From contig JBDHHV010000036.1 in the NCBI GenBank assembly GCA_039589195.1, positions 1-55,752 on the forward strand: DNA of 55,752 nt, in the 5' to 3' direction. The notes under the pieces are model-generated. The model was not told the origin of the DNA. It was given only the letters and a program-made list of their open reading frames with translations, and ran no database searches. The DNA comes from JBDHAC01 sp039589195. Lineage in GTDB: Bacteria; Gemmatimonadota; Gemmatimonadetes; Palauibacterales; Palauibacteraceae. Below are positions 52,526 to 55,752 of the stretch, in pieces. A program made the position numbers and the translations under genes. Within the stretch, counting starts at the first letter, position 1; each line of letters opens with the position of its first letter.

Positions 52526-53359
52526 CTAATGGCCTTGTACGAACCGGAGAATCAGATCACCGATGCGGTCGTCCGGGGCAGTCAGCTCGCTCATCAGGGA
52601 GCGATGGTTGCGATCGGGCACCTCAACCATGGTGACGTTCCGGTTGCCGGCGGCGCGCATCGCTTTGCCGAATTCTTCGTTCTGTCGCCTCCGCCAATCG
52701 GCGTCGCCGTCCGCATAGATGAGTAGCATCCGCCCTTTGCCTCCGATGTGGGGTGCTACGGAGGCAGCCAGCCAATCGGAGGGATCCTCACCCCACACGT
52801 CCTTCGGTCGGTCCGCCGCCGTTTCCTCTACGTAGAGAAACGCGCTGATCGGAATCGACCCTCGGATCGACGCCGCGTCCACGCCGTGAGCCTCCAGATG
52901 CGTGGGATCCAGCGATAGAAGCGCGGCCAAGTATGCTCCGGCGGAATGACCGGCCACGCAGACGTTCTCGGGATCGCCGCCGTAGCTCACGATGTTCTCG
53001 ACCACCCAGGCCGTGGCGGCGGCCGCGTCGTGGATATGTGCCGGGTGCATGACGCCCGGAGACAGCCGATAGTCTGCCGATACCACCCCGATCCCTGAGG
53101 GCACCAGCCGCTCGGCGAAGATCGTCCCCTCTTCCTTGCTCCCGGCGCGCAAAGCACCGCCGTGAAGAAAGACGATGACTGGTACGCCGTCCGCGTCTTC
53201 CGGCATGTAGATATCGAGGAGGTCCTCGCCGTCCGCGTATTCAACCCCGCTGAGATAGTCCATGTCGCGAGTCACGGTGCCTTGAGCCGAGGCGTGGGTC
53301 GCGGTGAAGAGGAGACCCAACGCGACGAGGACCACGTCCGACGGCCTCGATCCAACCAT
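52526..53359 (-). CDS. Exported alpha/beta hydrolase (esterase/lipase-like)
   Basis: 277 residues from ATG 53359, with GGAGGAAGAG just before; a longer frame is discounted. Signal peptide VLVALGLLFTATHASAQ. VIVFLHGGALRAGSKEEG carries the HGG oxyanion region; AGHSAGAYLAALLSLD the nucleophile GHSAG; DGDAD and PDRNHRSLM the Asp and His. It resembles carboxylesterase family proteins of the BD-FAE/kynurenine-formamidase-like type. It lies just upstream of the IS and was probably co-transcribed with the porin before disruption. Confidence 0.88.
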   Translation of the reverse strand: MVGSRPSDVVLVALGLLFTATHASAQGTVTRDMDYLSGVEYADGEDLLDIYMPEDADGVPVIVFLHGGALRAGSKEEGTIFAERLVPSGIGVVSADYRLSPGVMHPAHIHDAAAATAWVVENIVSYGGDPENVCVAGHSAGAYLAALLSLDPTHLEAHGVDAASIRGSIPISAFLYVEETAADRPKDVWGEDPSDWLAASVAPHIGGKGRMLLIYADGDADWRRRQNEEFGKAMRAAGNRNVTMVEVPDRNHRSLMSELTAPDDRIGDLILRFVQGH

Positions 53360-53528
53360 CTCTTCCTCCGGAGTCGAACTCGACGCTATCGAGCGGACGC
53401 CCAATATGCGTGGTGTGTCACGGTGCCGAGCGGGTGGGTCGTGGGCAAGGGCTCCGCGATGCTGGTGTGTCGACCGCGCTTCACGTTTCAGGGTTTGTCC
53501 ATCGAGCGCATCTGAGGCTTCTTGTCCC

Positions 53529-55034
53529 TCACCCGCGATCGTCACGCACGCGCAGTCTCTGGCCGACGGATGGAACACCCTGATCGTTCATGATGAAGAG
53601 GAAATAGAAGCCCGGGGGAACAAGGTTCGGGTCCCCGGGTGCCCGGACCCGCAACCGGGCGGAGTCGACGGTGAAGGTGAGCCGGGCCATCCTCTGACTC
53701 CCGTTCCACGTCTGTGAGCTGGCCGAGAGGCCGACGAGGGTGACCCGAGAAATCTCGCGCGCGTCCGGGGTCTCGATCGTGAAATCTCCCTCGTAACCGA
53801 CATCGGACGGGGCCCTGGCGATCGTGGGACGGCGACCCCTGCCCAGGTAGGGGGGGGAGAAGATCTGGCCGGTCCACGAGAAACGAGCCTCGGACGGATT
53901 CGGGCCGAAAGCGCCTCCGGCGACGAGGACGCGCCCGTCGGGAAGCAATACCGCGGCCGACTGAAAGTGACGGGGCTCGTCCATCGCAGCGACCGTGCGG
54001 AACGTCTCCGTGGTCGGGTCCCAGAGCTCCGCCTCGAGAATCCCATCGGCCTCATCGTTGAAGATCTCGGGCCGATCCGTCCCGCCCGTGACGAGCACGG
54101 TCCCGTCGGGAAGCAACGTCGCGTGGTGCGAGTGGCGCGGGAAGGCCATCGGCGCGACCGTACGCCATGCGGGCGACGGATCCCGGAGGTCGATCACCTC
54201 CGCCGTGGCTACCCCGGGCACGTCGCTGCAGTCGTGCTCGGTGCATCCGCCCGTGAGGAGGATCTTCCCCTCGTCGTACATGACTGCGGTGCCCTGGTAG
54301 CGAACCGCGTTTCGATGCTCCGGCTCCACGTCGGACCAGGTGCCAGTTCCCACCTCGAGCCAGTCGGTGAGCTCCTCGGGCCCGGCCCGGAACAGCCGGC
54401 CGTCCGGCGCCAGGAACTGGAACGTCGGCCCCCGAGACTCGTTGTTGAACGCCTCTGGCACTCGCGTCCAGCCCTCGCCGTTCCACAGCTCCGGGACCGC
54501 GTTGATCTCCTTGTCTTCGTCGAGCCCCGCCGTGACCAGGATCTCACCAGTTCCGAGCGTGGTCGCGCTCGGAAACACCCTGCCGGCGGCCATGCCGGCC
54601 ACTTCCGACAGGGTCTCGGTCGCATAGTCGAACGCGAAAGACCGGGGGTTTCCATCCACCCCTCCCCTCGGCATGTCCCCGCCCGCGCTCAGCACGACGC
54701 CGTTGGGCTGAAAAGCGAGTCCGGAGGCGGACTCGATCCCCGGGCCCGGATACGTGGTCGAGCTTCCATCGGCTGGATCCCACAGCGCCAGTGGTCCGTG
54801 AGGAGGCGTATGTCTGTCGGGCGCCCAGGGCCACATGAGAACCTTGCCCGAGGGCAGTACGGCCATCTGCTCAGGGTGGGTTGGGAGCTCGAAGATCGGG
54901 CCCCAGCTCCCAATTTCCCGCGGTTCGATCTCCACGCTGGAGGCGAGCCAAGCAAGGGGGACGGCGATAGCGACGGCCAACCCGAGTGGACCCGTGGACT
55001 CCGAGTGCAATGTTCTTCTCCGCCGTCGACCCAT
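53529..55034 (-). CDS. Galactose-oxidase-like Kelch protein with DUF1929 domain, copper ligands apparently missing
   Basis: 501 residues from ATG 55034; a 29-residue upstream extension is discounted. A short basic start, a signal/anchor helix (TGPLGLAVAIAVPLAWLASS), then seven-blade Kelch repeats (ALWDPADGSS, LLPDGTVLVTGGTDRPEIF, PRHFQSAAVLLPDGRVLVAGG) and a C-terminal immunoglobulin-like DUF1929 domain (VPPGFYFLFIMNDQGVPSVG). Galactose and glyoxal oxidases have RxYHS and a later His; here these positions read RHFQS and MND, so the copper-radical chemistry is unlikely. Probably extracellular carbohydrate binding or another activity. Confidence 0.78.
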   Translation of the reverse strand: MGRRRRRTLHSESTGPLGLAVAIAVPLAWLASSVEIEPREIGSWGPIFELPTHPEQMAVLPSGKVLMWPWAPDRHTPPHGPLALWDPADGSSTTYPGPGIESASGLAFQPNGVVLSAGGDMPRGGVDGNPRSFAFDYATETLSEVAGMAAGRVFPSATTLGTGEILVTAGLDEDKEINAVPELWNGEGWTRVPEAFNNESRGPTFQFLAPDGRLFRAGPEELTDWLEVGTGTWSDVEPEHRNAVRYQGTAVMYDEGKILLTGGCTEHDCSDVPGVATAEVIDLRDPSPAWRTVAPMAFPRHSHHATLLPDGTVLVTGGTDRPEIFNDEADGILEAELWDPTTETFRTVAAMDEPRHFQSAAVLLPDGRVLVAGGAFGPNPSEARFSWTGQIFSPPYLGRGRRPTIARAPSDVGYEGDFTIETPDAREISRVTLVGLSASSQTWNGSQRMARLTFTVDSARLRVRAPGDPNLVPPGFYFLFIMNDQGVPSVGQRLRVRDDRG

Positions 55035-55316
55035 GGCTTCGTACGGTACGCGGTCCGAGATCGAGCGCGCCGGCATCCTGGACGGGGCCGAGATCGTCCG
55101 GGTCGACGAGACGCTGTTCAAGCGCAGGCGGATTCCCCTGGCTCGCTACGTGCTCGCACGCTGAGCCTGGCGAGAACCCCTCGGTGCCGCCAGGACAGCC
55201 TGGCGCCCCAGTTCAAGATGACGTGGATCTCCTGGGCCGGGAGCGTGCGGTCAACCTCGGTGATCATCAGGAACCGTCAAGCGGGCGTGAGGTCATAGTT
55301 GCGGCCTGGGCTCGCC

Positions 55317-55752
55317 CTATCGGATATAGCCCAGGCTGCGCATCGCCTGGAGTTGCTCGGGTGTCAGGGCCAGCGGATCCGACCGGGTGAACAGGGTCGC
55401 CAGCGACTGGTGCGCTTCAAACTGCGCCTCGAGGAACGCCGTGTAGTGCTCCACCAAGTCGGGTCGCTCCTCGTGCAGGCTGTGCCGCAGGTGCGGGTCG
55501 CTCCACAGATCGTAGAGCAGGAGCGGGGCGTCCCGCCCCGATTCGGGCCAAGCGTCAGGGCGCGGCTTCATCAGGAGCGAGGCGCCCCAGCGCCCGTCGA
55601 TGACCTCGATCACGCCCGTTAACTCGCCCGTTTCGCGATCGGTCTCGAACTCGTCGAGGATCACCGGTCGCGGCTCCCACCCGTCCTCGCCGAGCAGCAA
55701 CGGCGCGAGGGACTGGCCCTGCGCGCTCTCGGGCCTCGCCTGTCCGATGAGG
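55317..55752 (-). CDS. Sulfatase C-terminal fragment (5' end outside window)
   Basis: Open to the right edge; the last 145 codons are visible. GQSLAPLLLGEDGWEPRPV, then DAPLLLYDLWSDPHLRHSLH and the ending LALTPEQLQAMRSLGYIR, which is the typical C-terminus of sulfatase-family proteins (ELYDLxxDPxE and LRxLGY). The catalytic part is off the window, so cysteine or threonine type is not known. The 282 bases between it and the Kelch gene hold no supported gene. Confidence 0.75.
   Translation of the reverse strand, partial: LIGQARPESAQGQSLAPLLLGEDGWEPRPVILDEFETDRETGELTGVIEVIDGRWGASLLMKPRPDAWPESGRDAPLLLYDLWSDPHLRHSLHEERPDLVEHYTAFLEAQFEAHQSLATLFTRSDPLALTPEQLQAMRSLGYIR

Noticed and set aside
55033..55164. 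Plus frame MASYGTRSEIERAGILDGAE ending in RRIPLARYVLAR
   Set aside because: Its start lies opposite the Kelch gene start and there is no ribosome site or family match; it might be a tail fragment of a lost gene, but I cannot support it.

Overview
The window is GC-rich and gene-dense, and it looks like a chromosomal segment from a Gram-negative, diderm bacterium. It carries a TonB-dependent receptor, lipoproteins, porins, OmpA and a Spy-like periplasmic protein. Gemmatimonadota is my best guess. The clue is a lipoprotein whose mature end reads CSDDPTGPG, a style common in that phylum. A GlnRS-YqeY fusion and many GTG/TTG starts with 4-bp ATGA/GTGA overlaps fit but do not prove it. No rRNA, convincing tRNA or CRISPR array was seen.

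Regions. (1) 1-7896, minus: an operon of a PaaK-like adenylating enzyme (frameshifted), NitT/TauT-type binding lipoprotein, TonB receptor, ABC ATPase, ABC permease and a Wzx/MOP flippase cut by the window edge. (2) 8.2-13.9 kb: glnS fused to YqeY, a GlsB/YeaQ protein, a multi-pass YkvI-like protein, and an mscS operon ending in a 50-residue protein. (3) 14.2-22.1 kb: small membrane protein, TauE/SafE permease, M14 carboxypeptidase plus methyltransferase, an ECF sigma / anti-sigma-like / Spy-like / lipoprotein operon, an HExxH membrane protein, a DUF167 protein and hypotheticals. (4) 22.3-26.2 kb, minus: phenylacetyl-CoA epoxidase genes in the order paaA, SMP-30-like lipoprotein, paaD (MIP18 part), paaB, paaC, paaD zinc ribbon. 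(5) 26.3-34.0 kb: VOC protein, META-domain lipoprotein, P5C dehydrogenase, thioredoxin-like protein, frameshifted OmpA-like protein, nitrilase-family hydrolase and FabL-like reductase.

(6) 34.1-46.4 kb: an envelope/polysaccharide-flavoured stretch with two paralogous membrane sulfatase-like proteins that have Thr at the nucleophile position, three small orphan genes, two GT2 glycosyltransferases, a GT87-like membrane glycosyltransferase, thiC under a TPP riboswitch, and a secreted amidohydrolase. (7) 46.6-52.5 kb: a polyphosphate module (CHAD protein, ppk1) facing a phosphate-selective-type porin that has lost its 5' end to an IS3-family element. The element itself is decayed. (8) 52.5-55.75 kb, minus: an exported alpha/beta hydrolase, a galactose-oxidase-fold protein that seems to lack the copper ligands, and the C-terminus of a third sulfatase at the right edge.

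Several genes (PaaK-like, OmpA-like, IS orfA and orfB) carry small indels, and one lipoprotein lacks a usable start codon. The IS lesions look like decay. The two single-base deletions in chromosomal genes may be real or may be assembly errors. The strongest candidates for something new are the TonB/ABC/adenylating-enzyme/flippase operon, the SMP-30-like gene embedded in the paa operon, the sigma-controlled envelope operon, and the membrane sulfatase-like pair.
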